Origin: Paenibacillus urinalis
GTDB lineage: Bacteria > Bacillota > Bacilli > Paenibacillales > Paenibacillaceae
Direction: 5' to 3'
DNA: 64,000 nt
Assembly (NCBI RefSeq): GCF_028747985.1
Contig: NZ_CP118108.1
Coordinates: forward strand, 3,663,501 to 3,727,500
The notes under the pieces were generated by a model. The model did not search any database. It had not been told where the DNA came from and was given only the letters and a program-made list of their open reading frames with translations. The first letter of the stretch is position 1. Every line of letters starts with the position of its first letter. This document shows, piece by piece, positions 56,973-64,000 of the stretch. The translations under genes and the position numbers were made by a program.

Positions 56973-58304
56973 TCAACTGTTAATGGTCTGTTTGCTCATT
57001 CTTGCCGGGATAATATCGTTACGCACGATATCTTCATTACTTTCACGACGGACAACGAGATCACTTTCACCGTTCTGTACGAAGACAACGGCTGGGCGAC
57101 GGATCCGGTTGTAATTGCTGGCCATGGAATAGTTGTAAGCACCTGTACAGGAAACGGCGAGGAGATCACCTGATTCCACCTGAGGAAGGTCTAAATCCCA
57201 GATCAGCATATCTCCGCTCTCGCAGGCCTTACCTGCAATAGAGACAGTCTCTTCTGTTGCTTCATTAGCGCGGTTAGCCAGCATCGCTTCGTATTTCGAA
57301 TCGTAGAGTGCTGGACGCGGGTTATCTGTCATACCTCCATCCACCGATACATACTTGCGTACACCAGGGATGTTCTTGATTGCACCTACCGTATACAACG
57401 TTGTACCGGCTTCCCCTACCATGCTGCGGCCCGGCTCAACCCATATTTCCGGAAGCTCTTCTGCAATCCCTGCAAAATGCAGCTTCACTCCATCCGTGAT
57501 CGCCTTGACATACTGGGATACCTGAAGGGGTGTATCTCCTTCGAAATAACGGATACCAAAACCACCGCCAAGATTGACAACCGGGAACACCACATTCAGT
57601 TTACTCTTCACTTCTTTGGCAAAAGCAGCCACTCGCTCTACAGCCATTTGGAAGCCTTCCACTTCGAAGATCTGCGAACCAATGTGGGAGTGGAGTCCAA
57701 GGAGCTTCAGGTTCGGCTGCTTCACAGCCCGTTCTATTGCTTCAAGGGCGGCTCCGTTTCCGATATCAAAGCCGAATTTCGAGTCGGTTTGACCCGTGGA
57801 AATATACTCATGCGTATGAGCTTCAACACCCGGGGTTACCCGCAGCAAAATATTGACCTGTTGATTCCTCTCACCAGCCATGGCTTGAAGCATCTGCAGC
57901 TCGATCAGATTATCCACGACAAAGCAGCCGATACGGGCATCCAGCGCCATTTCAATTTCATTCGGTGTTTTGTTGTTCCCATGGAAGTGAATGCGTTCTG
58001 TCGGGAAGCCAGCCTGCAGAGCTGTATAGAGCTCTCCATCCGAGACAACGTCCAGAGACAGGCCTTCCTGCTCGGCCAGTGCGCACATCGCCGTTACGCT
58101 GAACGCCTTGCTCGCATAAGCTACCTGAAATTTCAGGCCTGAAGCTCTGAATGCGTCCATATATTCTCTAGCCCGCTTGCGGACAAGTGTTTCATCAACG
58201 ATATATAGTGGAGTCCCATATTCTTCTTTGAGCTGAACTGTATCGCATCCACCAATTTCGAGATGTCCTGATTCATTAACTTTGCTAGTACCGTGTAAAT
58301 ACAT
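56973..58304 (-). CDS. lysA: Diaminopimelate decarboxylase
   Basis: PLP enzyme making lysine from meso-diaminopimelate, the last step of lysine synthesis. The 443-aa protein has VAYASKAFSVTAMCAL (PLP lysine), GLHSHIGSQIFEV, NLGGGFGIRYF and the CESGDMLIWDL active-site region. It follows spoVAF by about 150 bases. In Bacillus lysA is expressed in the forespore as well as in vegetative cells, in line with this location. Confidence 0.96.
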   Translation of the reverse strand: MYLHGTSKVNESGHLEIGGCDTVQLKEEYGTPLYIVDETLVRKRAREYMDAFRASGLKFQVAYASKAFSVTAMCALAEQEGLSLDVVSDGELYTALQAGFPTERIHFHGNNKTPNEIEMALDARIGCFVVDNLIELQMLQAMAGERNQQVNILLRVTPGVEAHTHEYISTGQTDSKFGFDIGNGAALEAIERAVKQPNLKLLGLHSHIGSQIFEVEGFQMAVERVAAFAKEVKSKLNVVFPVVNLGGGFGIRYFEGDTPLQVSQYVKAITDGVKLHFAGIAEELPEIWVEPGRSMVGEAGTTLYTVGAIKNIPGVRKYVSVDGGMTDNPRPALYDSKYEAMLANRANEATEETVSIAGKACESGDMLIWDLDLPQVESGDLLAVSCTGAYNYSMASNYNRIRRPAVVFVQNGESDLVVRRESNEDIVRNDIIPARMSKQTINS

Positions 58305-58454
58305 ATTCGCTAGTCCTCCACTTTTCCTGGAATGAAAAAAGATTCCATCGAACTTTTACATCAGTATAGCAGACTCTTGATTTTGTTAGAAATGGATTAT
58401 TCGGCAGATCATTTGTATTATATTGATTGGCATAAGCCTGATATCTTAACAGCA

Positions 58455-60014
58455 TTAAGGCATCTTGGTATTGTCTCTAGGCTTGTTAAACGAAGGTCTC
58501 TTCTTGCCTGTAAGCACTGGAGAACGAACGAACGTTGCTGCCAGCCCCTTTGCATTAAAGGGTATAAATGGCCATAGATAAGACGAATTGTATGAACGAT
58601 GCAGCGTGAGACCAATAATGATTGCAGTGGTCCCAACCACCAGACCAGGCACTTTAAAGATCGCGACGAGTGCCAGAAGAATAAGTCTGACCATACGATT
58701 TGCGAGCCCAAGTTCATAGCTTGGAGTTGCGAACATCCCGATCGCTGCTACCGCCATATACAGCAGGACCTCATTAACGAACAAACCTGTCTTCACCGCT
58801 ACATCTCCGACTAATATAGCTGCAACAAGCCCCATTGCCGAGGCAAGCGGCGTTGGTGTATGCACCGCGGCCATTCGCATTAAATCGATCCCGAACTCCA
58901 CAATGAGAAATTGCAGAATGATCGGAAGCTTTACATTTTCCTGAGGACCAATAAAGTCCAGACCCTCCGGTTTTAATCCCGGATCAATGACGAACAGCAT
59001 CCATAGAGGCAGCAGGAACAACGAGGCTAGTATCCCGATAATTCTTATAATTCGCAGATAGGAGCCCATGAACGGGGTCTGCCTGTTCTCCTCGGCATGC
59101 TGACACAGATCAAAAAAGGTTGTAGGCATAATCATAACACTAGGAGAAGTATCCACGAACAGGACCACCCTGCCCTCAAGCAAGTGGGAAGCAACCGAAT
59201 CGGGACGCTCGGAATAACGTACCAGCGGATACGGATGCCAGCCTCGATTAATGATGATCTCCTCCAGCTGCTTATCAGCAAGCGGAATACCATCAATATC
59301 GATAGTCTCGATCTTTTTGCGAATCGTCTCAACCTGGACCTTGTCCACGATATCGTCGATATAAGCAAGGCACACATCGGTTTTGGTTCTTTCCCCTACA
59401 CGGAACAGCTCCAGCTTAAATCCAGGATCATGCAGACGTCTGCGGACAAGGGACACATTGGTCAGCATCGTTTCTGTAAATCCGTCTCTGGCTCCCCTGA
59501 CGACTCGCTCTAATGATGGTTCTTCAGGACCGCGTGAAGGATAACTACGGGTATCAATGATCAGTGCTGTTGTTTCGCCTTCCACAAAGAAGACGCTCAT
59601 ACCGCTCATTGCCTGGATGAACGCTTCGCTCAGCTTCGTTACCTTGGATACCTGGATATGGGGAATGTAGAATTCAAAGTATTTTTCCAAGGCATCGGAT
59701 GTCATCTCATCCTCGGGCACATAGGACAGTCTCTTTAAAATTTCAGTCAAAATCGTATCTTTGGTAAGTCCCGTGATGAACAAAAGTCCGGTATGACGTC
59801 CACCGAAGGTCATCTCGCGGAAATTGACATCAAAAGTTTCTCCAAAGCCCATGACATACTTGAGCGTCTTTCGCAGTACGTCAAAATCAGGATCAATGAC
59901 GTCCTCATTCTGCCAGTACTCAATCGACTCCACAATGGAATCTGACATTTCTTGTTCCTTTTTTTCCTGGAGCTGCTTCTCTTCCTCGGTCATTTGCTGC
60001 GATTCATCTGACAT
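58455..60014 (-). CDS. spoVAF: Stage V sporulation protein AF
   Basis: GerA-family membrane protein encoded in the spoVA locus. The product (about 519 aa from MSDESQQMTEEE) has the soluble N-terminal GerA domain with FVEGETTALIIDTRSYPSRGPEEP, then several membrane segments (PTPLASAMGLVAAILVGD is in the middle). The frame begins at 60047, but GGAGGAG is better placed for the ATG at 60014. It follows spoVAB by 40 bases. The genes spoVAC, AD and AE that usually lie between are absent here. Confidence 0.93.
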   Translation of the reverse strand: MSDESQQMTEEEKQLQEKKEQEMSDSIVESIEYWQNEDVIDPDFDVLRKTLKYVMGFGETFDVNFREMTFGGRHTGLLFITGLTKDTILTEILKRLSYVPEDEMTSDALEKYFEFYIPHIQVSKVTKLSEAFIQAMSGMSVFFVEGETTALIIDTRSYPSRGPEEPSLERVVRGARDGFTETMLTNVSLVRRRLHDPGFKLELFRVGERTKTDVCLAYIDDIVDKVQVETIRKKIETIDIDGIPLADKQLEEIIINRGWHPYPLVRYSERPDSVASHLLEGRVVLFVDTSPSVMIMPTTFFDLCQHAEENRQTPFMGSYLRIIRIIGILASLFLLPLWMLFVIDPGLKPEGLDFIGPQENVKLPIILQFLIVEFGIDLMRMAAVHTPTPLASAMGLVAAILVGDVAVKTGLFVNEVLLYMAVAAIGMFATPSYELGLANRMVRLILLALVAIFKVPGLVVGTTAIIIGLTLHRSYNSSYLWPFIPFNAKGLAATFVRSPVLTGKKRPSFNKPRDNTKMP

Positions 60015-60054
60015 TTGTTTGATGTCTCCTCCTTCTGTTGTATGCATTCAGCTG

Positions 60055-60480
60055 TTATCTGGTGTACACAAACCAATCAAATAATGAACCGGCAACTTTG
60101 CCGAACACCATGGCCATTAATAATCCAAATAAATAAGATTTCATACCCAGTCTCTTGGCTAATATGGGCAGGACGTTCAATACCTCAGTTAAAGCTGCTG
60201 CGAGCAAACCGATAAATATACCGCACAGCAGGCCAACGAATATCGAAATAATCGGAAGACCGTAAACCTTCAAGTTCCATAAGTCAGCGACTGTTCCAAC
60301 GAATGAACCGGCAATCATAGCTCCTTCATAGGCATATGCTTTGTCATATGAACGTGTAAGCTGGGCTAAGCGAGGGATCATGTCCAGTACGATGAAGAGA
60401 GCAATGACTCCGCTCCCCACAGCAATTCCTGCTGCAATGCCCAGAACAATGAGTATGCAGCCATCCAGAACCGTCATCAT
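60055..60480 (-). CDS. spoVAB: Stage V sporulation protein AB
   Basis: The 141-aa polytopic protein begins MMTVLDGCILIVLGIAAG and has about four membrane segments, with the family phrase LGMKSYLFGLLMAMVFGK near the end. It overlaps the spoVAA stop by one base (TAATG), so it is translationally coupled. The spoVA products take part in dipicolinic acid movement across the spore membrane; AB has no established separate role. Confidence 0.92.
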   Translation of the reverse strand: MMTVLDGCILIVLGIAAGIAVGSGVIALFIVLDMIPRLAQLTRSYDKAYAYEGAMIAGSFVGTVADLWNLKVYGLPIISIFVGLLCGIFIGLLAAALTEVLNVLPILAKRLGMKSYLFGLLMAMVFGKVAGSLFDWFVYTR

Positions 60481-61124
60481 TATTTCTGACCCGAAGAAGC
60501 ACGCTCTTTTTTAATTCGTTCGTACTCTTCATTCACTGCATATTGATCCACATTTTGCTGGTAAAGGTACATCTCGACCTCCAGCGGGGTAGGCTCATCA
60601 TTCCATTTTTTCTTGAACAAATGATTAAAAAATACAGCCATGCCAAAACCGATACCAATAGAGTATGCCGTCTGAAACAAGTAAGGATTCTCATCCCGAT
60701 ACCCCGTCAGCATCTCAACGATTCGAATATGCACTTCCTTCATGTTTACATCCGCGTGAAAGTTCATAATGGTCAGCGCCGAGCCAAAGAACAGCAGGAG
60801 CCATACAAGTATAAACAGCGATTTGGACGGCGGCCGATCATGAGGGATCAGCTCGACAAGCGTATGGCTGCTGCCCAATGTTTCAATCGTTGCTCCCGGC
60901 ACCGTCTTCTGTATTTGACCAATAATCTGAAGCACATCAACAAGCAGCAGGCTCCCGTCCTTTTTCTCCGTCTGCATCAGTTCCGCTTCCAGCACTTTGT
61001 CTTCCAAGCCAGGCGGATCTGTGAGCACATGTGCCACATGCCTGATCTTGAGTGTAACGCCAAGCTTCATCTTGATCCGGCTGTGCAGCCTTACATAAAT
61101 GATAGGAGTGGATGGTGCGGTCAT
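60480..61124 (-). CDS. spoVAA: Stage V sporulation protein AA
   Basis: The 214-aa protein has a soluble N-terminal half (VRLHSRIKMKLGVTLKIRHVA) and two membrane segments (FILVWLLLFFGSALTIMNF and a later one). It is the first gene of the spoVAA-AB-AF unit. A GGGGTGAGG site precedes the ATG. A candidate SigG promoter lies just upstream (61160-61190), as expected for forespore expression. Confidence 0.92.
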   Translation of the reverse strand: MTAPSTPIIYVRLHSRIKMKLGVTLKIRHVAHVLTDPPGLEDKVLEAELMQTEKKDGSLLLVDVLQIIGQIQKTVPGATIETLGSSHTLVELIPHDRPPSKSLFILVWLLLFFGSALTIMNFHADVNMKEVHIRIVEMLTGYRDENPYLFQTAYSIGIGFGMAVFFNHLFKKKWNDEPTPLEVEMYLYQQNVDQYAVNEEYERIKKERASSGQK

Positions 61125-61159
61125 CCTAACCTCACCCCTTTATACTGTGAAATTATTCA

Positions 61160-61190
61160 TAGTATGGAGACTCCTCCGCTTTTCTATTCC
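61160..61190 (-). promoter_or_regulatory. Candidate SigG promoter for spoVAA
   Basis: In the spoVAA sense GGAATA (61185-61190) is followed after 18 bases by CATACTA (61160-61166). Both match the SigG pattern GHATR, 17-18 bases, CATNMTA. It starts about 30 bases upstream of the coding region, after the sigF terminator. Confidence 0.65.
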
Positions 61191-61216
61191 TTGGGATTGA
61201 TATCGAGCTGACCCAC

Positions 61217-61251
61217 AAAAAAAGAGTCTTTTCTCTAACGAGAAAAGACTC
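61217..61251 (-). terminator. Intrinsic terminator after sigF
   Basis: GAGTCTTTTCTC and GAGAAAAGACTC form a perfect 12-bp stem with a four-base loop, followed by seven T in the minus sense. It separates the spoIIA operon from spoVAA. Confidence 0.93.
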
Positions 61252-61288
61252 CCTATATGTGTTAGTCGTTGTTATATGCACTTCATAT

Positions 61289-62044
61289 TTACTGTGCGAT
61301 TTGTTCCCGGATAATCTGCAGTATTTTTTTCTCCAGTCTAGACACTTGAACCTGCGATATGCCCAGTCTGGCAGCTACTTCAGATTGCGTCTGATCCTTG
61401 TAATACCGGAGGTATACGATCAGTCGCTCCCGCTCAGACAGATTTCCGATCGCTTCATTAAGGGCCATCTTGTCGAACCAACGCTCCTGAGATTCATCAG
61501 CAATCTGATCCATAAGTGTAATCGGGTCCCCGTCATTCTCAAATACCGTTTCGTGTATGGAAGTTGGAGGCTTATTCGCTTCCTGAGCGAATACAACCTC
61601 CTCAGGGGTAATCCCCAGCTCGTCTGCAACCTCCTTGATGGTGGGCAGCCTGTCTAAGTATTTAGAGAGCTCATCCTTCTTCTTGCGAACCTTATTGGCG
61701 GTCTCTTTCAGGGATCGGCTGACCTTCAGCGTCCCATCATCACGCAGGAAACGCTGAATTTCGCCGATAATCATGGGAACCGCATAAGTCGAAAATTTGA
61801 CATCATAGCTCAGATCAAATTTATCTACTGATTTGAGAAGCCCGATGCAGCCGATCTGAAACAGATCCTCCGGCTCGTATCCCCGGTTCATAAACCGCTG
61901 AACGACAGACCATACGAGACGAATATTACAATTGACAAGCGTGTCACGCGCCACCTGGTCTCCGCTTTGGGATAGAGCGATAAGACGCTTGACTTCCGCA
62001 TCCTCCAGATACGTATGTGAAGATTGTTTCGCTTCTGCTTCCAT
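61289..62044 (-). CDS. sigF: RNA polymerase sporulation sigma factor SigF
   Basis: First forespore-specific sigma factor. The 251-aa protein has sigma region 2 (NCNIRLVWSVVQRFMNRGYEPEDLFQIG and FDLSYDVKFSTYAVPMIIGEI are in line), region 3, and region 4 with the HTH segment (TQSEVAARLGISQVQVSRLE). It is the third gene of spoIIAA-spoIIAB-sigF, 11 bases after spoIIAB. Its activity is held by SpoIIAB and released by dephosphorylated SpoIIAA. Confidence 0.97.
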   Translation of the reverse strand: MEAEAKQSSHTYLEDAEVKRLIALSQSGDQVARDTLVNCNIRLVWSVVQRFMNRGYEPEDLFQIGCIGLLKSVDKFDLSYDVKFSTYAVPMIIGEIQRFLRDDGTLKVSRSLKETANKVRKKKDELSKYLDRLPTIKEVADELGITPEEVVFAQEANKPPTSIHETVFENDGDPITLMDQIADESQERWFDKMALNEAIGNLSERERLIVYLRYYKDQTQSEVAARLGISQVQVSRLEKKILQIIREQIAQ

Positions 62045-62055
62045 AGGTCCAACCC

Positions 62056-62511
62056 CTAATTATACAGTGCTTTCTTGGATTCTATCCGTTTCTTCATCAT
62101 GATCGAAGTACCTCGCCCAGGCTCGCTCACCACTTCACATTCATCCATGAAATTTTCCATTATGGTGAATCCCATACCTGAACGCTCAAGCTCTGGCTTA
62201 GAAGTGTACAGCGGCTGCTTCGCCAGCTCCAAGTCCTCAATTCCCTGACCCTGGTCTTCAATGACAAGCGTAATCATATCTCCAATAATTTCTGCCTTAA
62301 TGGTTACGACCCCGGCAGAGTCATTGTTGTAGCCATGAATGATGCTGTTCGTCACGGCCTCGGATACGACCGTTTTCAAATCGCTCAGCTCGTCCATTGT
62401 CGGATCCAGCTGAGAAATAAAGGCTGCTACCGCGACTCTGGCGAATGATTCATTCTCCGACTTGGCTGCAAACTGCAAATTCATAAAATTTGATAGCTGC
62501 TCACTGCTCAT
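62056..62511 (-). CDS. spoIIAB: Anti-sigma F factor SpoIIAB
   Basis: Serine kinase and anti-sigma factor that binds SigF and phosphorylates SpoIIAA. The 151-aa protein has the GHKL-type ATP-binding boxes [25 protein letters not shown] and [13 protein letters not shown]. The start overlaps the spoIIAA stop by four bases, giving equimolar synthesis. Length and residues are normal. Confidence 0.97.
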   Translation of the reverse strand: MSSEQLSNFMNLQFAAKSENESFARVAVAAFISQLDPTMDELSDLKTVVSEAVTNSIIHGYNNDSAGVVTIKAEIIGDMITLVIEDQGQGIEDLELAKQPLYTSKPELERSGMGFTIMENFMDECEVVSEPGRGTSIMMKKRIESKKALYN

Positions 62512-62861
62512 GAGACCACCTCCAGATCCGAGAGGGCGCTTCCCTCGTTTTCGAACACCGGCATAATTTTGAACAAGCCTGACATTTCAAGCAAACGGTA
62601 TACAGCAGGATTGGCTCCGGATATGACCATTTTTCCACCTTTATGATGTATCAACTTATAGCGTCCAAGAATGACACCCAGTCCTGAACTATCCATAAAG
62701 TCAAGGTCTTTCAAGCTAAGAATCAGGTGCTTGCTGTTCTGTCTTGCAATCGCCTCATCCATCTGTAGACGTACCAGATCTGCTGTGTGGTGATCGAGCT
62801 CTCCAGATAATCGTACAATAAGCACCCCATGTGCATACTCCATACTGACCTGTAAATTCAT
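62508..62861 (-). CDS. spoIIAA: Anti-anti-sigma F factor SpoIIAA
   Basis: STAS-domain protein that, when unphosphorylated, displaces SigF from SpoIIAB. The 117-aa protein has the phosphorylation-site motif [11 protein letters not shown] with the target Ser at position 58. AGGGAGGAG precedes the ATG. It is the first gene of the spoIIA operon in this window; dacF lies upstream, as in B. subtilis, and a candidate SigH promoter is present in the gap. Confidence 0.97.
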   Translation of the reverse strand: MNLQVSMEYAHGVLIVRLSGELDHHTADLVRLQMDEAIARQNSKHLILSLKDLDFMDSSGLGVILGRYKLIHHKGGKMVISGANPAVYRLLEMSGLFKIMPVFENEGSALSDLEVVS

Positions 62862-62893
62862 GCTTGCTCACTCTCCTCCCTGTCATGACCAAC

Positions 62894-62923
62894 CATTTCT
62901 ACGCCGATTTGCAGCTTTCCTGC
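62894..62923 (-). promoter_or_regulatory. Candidate SigH promoter for spoIIAA
   Basis: In the spoIIAA sense GCAGGAAAG (62915-62923) and GTAGAAATG (62894-62902) are separated by 12 bases. The SigH pattern is RNAGGAWWW, 11-12 bases, RNNGAATWW; the -35 fits well and the -10 has two mismatches. The start would be about 30 bases before the coding region. spoIIA is a known SigH target in B. subtilis. Confidence 0.5.
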
Positions 62924-62974
62924 ACTCCGACAAAACTAGAAGAAATGTCTCATGAATCAACAAAGCTGCTTATT

Positions 62975-64000
62975 TTAGCGGAAAAGATCAGAGGTTGTCC
63001 GTTTGAAGAGCTTCCAGAAGCCTGCTTTATCAACGTCTACCGCTGCTGTAATGTCAAACTCCTTGAGTACCTTGTTATCCTGAGATACTACAAGCTTGCC
63101 CAGCACCTGACCTTTTTTGATCGGGGCCTTGATTTCAGAAGGGACAGTCAGCTGCTGCGTCGTTTCCCCGGCGCTGCCTTTTCTCATCAGTACACTGTAA
63201 GGTTCATCAGCCACCAGCTCCAGCTCTTTGATGTTTCCTTTCTCAATATTCACTTTACCGATAACGTCCCCTTGTTTATAAATAGGCTTCATCGTATATT
63301 GTGAAAAGGCGTAATCGAACATATTCGACACTTCGCTGTTTCTCGTTTTCGTATTAGGCTCACCCAGCACGACCGCGACGACACGCATACCATCCTTCAT
63401 TGCTGTGGCGGACAAGCAAAATTTTGCTTCCGAGGTATAGCCTGTTTTTAAGCCATCGGCACCAGTATAGAAACGCACAAGCTTGTTCGTGTTCACAAGC
63501 CAGAACGGCTTGGCACTGTCTTTTCGCAGATAGTCCTGATAGGCTCCGGTATATTTGGTAATGTCTTTATGTTTAAGCAGCTCTCTGCTCATAATAGCAA
63601 TATCATGTGCTGAAGAATAATGATTCTCTACCGGAAGACCGTTACAATTGGCAAAATGGGTATCATTCATGCCCAGCTCTTTTGCTCGATCGTTCATCAT
63701 CTGTACAAATGCTTCTTCAGAGCCGGCAATTTTCTCGGCCATTGCTACGGAAGCATCGTTTCCCGATGCCATGGCAATCCCTTTTAACATCTCATCCACG
63801 GTCATCTCTTCGCCCGGCTCCAGAAAGATCTGAGATCCGCCCATGGAAGATGCATATTCACTCGCTCGAACCTTGTCAGTCCACTTGAGCTTGCCGGAAT
63901 CAATGGCTTCCATTGTTAACAGCATGGTCATAATCTTCGTGATACTGGCAGGAGGCAGTTTCTCATGGCCGTTCTTCTCATAAATAATCGTTCCTGTGTC
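62975..64000 (-). CDS. dacF: D-alanyl-D-alanine carboxypeptidase DacF, 5' part cut by window edge
   Basis: Penicillin-binding carboxypeptidase acting on spore peptidoglycan cross-linking. The last 342 codons are in the window; the N-terminus and signal peptide lie beyond position 64000. The catalytic motif ASITK lies near the right edge, with MASGNDAS and LKTGYT following, and a C-terminal beta domain ends WKLFKRTTSDLFR. It lies 113 bases upstream of spoIIAA in the same order as in B. subtilis. DacF is about 390 aa in that organism, so roughly 50 residues are missing here. Confidence 0.93.
   Translation of the reverse strand, partial: DTGTIIYEKNGHEKLPPASITKIMTMLLTMEAIDSGKLKWTDKVRASEYASSMGGSQIFLEPGEEMTVDEMLKGIAMASGNDASVAMAEKIAGSEEAFVQMMNDRAKELGMNDTHFANCNGLPVENHYSSAHDIAIMSRELLKHKDITKYTGAYQDYLRKDSAKPFWLVNTNKLVRFYTGADGLKTGYTSEAKFCLSATAMKDGMRVVAVVLGEPNTKTRNSEVSNMFDYAFSQYTMKPIYKQGDVIGKVNIEKGNIKELELVADEPYSVLMRKGSAGETTQQLTVPSEIKAPIKKGQVLGKLVVSQDNKVLKEFDITAAVDVDKAGFWKLFKRTTSDLFR

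Noticed and set aside
57477..58142. Plus-strand 221-codon frame opposite lysA
   Set aside because: The minus-strand lysA has all catalytic motifs. This frame is its shadow.

Overview
The window is chromosomal DNA of an endospore-forming Bacillota bacterium, most likely Paenibacillus or a close relative. The evidence is the set of sporulation genes (dacF-spoIIAA-spoIIAB-sigF, spoVAA/AB/AF, spoIVA, spoVIF, spmAB, dacB, ytfJ, ypeB), Bacillus-type regulators (TRAP, T-box, RFN riboswitch), strong AGGAGG-type ribosome binding sites, frequent TTG starts, and a futalosine-type menaquinone gene (mqnA). Almost every gene lies on the minus strand; serA is the only convincing plus-strand gene. Gene order closely follows the corresponding Bacillus subtilis region. 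No tRNA, rRNA, CRISPR array or insertion sequence was seen.

Layout, left to right (transcription runs mostly right to left). 1-8 kb: an aro-trp supraoperon (aroC-aroB-aroH-trpE-D-C-F-B) with one promoter before aroC and a second promoter plus a 400-nt attenuator leader before trpE. 8-15.4 kb: a 59-aa protein, cheR, ndk, then a menaquinone block (hepT, mqnA, ubiX-like, ubiA-like, menaquinone methyltransferase, hepS). 15.4-18 kb: mtrB (TRAP), the HU gene and spoIVA, followed upstream by about 1 kb holding four copies of a 170-bp repeat. 18.9-31 kb: a lipoprotein, ferredoxin, nucleotidyltransferase-fold protein, small membrane protein, spoVIF, gpsA, plsY, der, an S1-domain protein, plsC, cmk, a PilZ protein, ypeB and prsW. 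31-35.6 kb: mecA, small membrane proteins, a CPBP protease and the T-box-controlled serA. 35.6-39.7 kb: a very long collagen-like surface protein gene interrupted by an exact 344-bp tandem duplication. 39.9-46.6 kb: resE-D-C-B-A and rluB. 46.7-52 kb: spmB, spmA, dacB, ytfJ, a DUF2953 protein, scpB and scpA. 52-56.1 kb: ribH-BA-E-D with an FMN riboswitch. 56.3-64 kb: ppiB, lysA, spoVAF-AB-AA, sigF-spoIIAB-spoIIAA and the 3' part of dacF.

How the genes connect. AroB and AroC make chorismate, and three chorismate consumers are encoded close by: AroH (towards Phe/Tyr), TrpE (Trp) and MqnA (menaquinone). The tryptophan sensor MtrB is encoded about 10 kb from its probable RNA target: a run of GAG/TAG triplets spaced by two bases at the 5' end of the trpE leader. 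ResA-C (cytochrome c maturation), ResDE and menaquinone synthesis together serve respiration. The sporulation genes span the SigH, SigF, SigE, SigG and SigK stages, and candidate promoters for four of these sigma factors are visible.

The most unusual items are the frameshifted collagen-like gene, the 170-bp repeat array upstream of spoIVA, and the two-hairpin trp leader carrying TRAP triplets and a possible leader peptide ending in Phe-Trp-Tyr. No wholly new system was identified with confidence.
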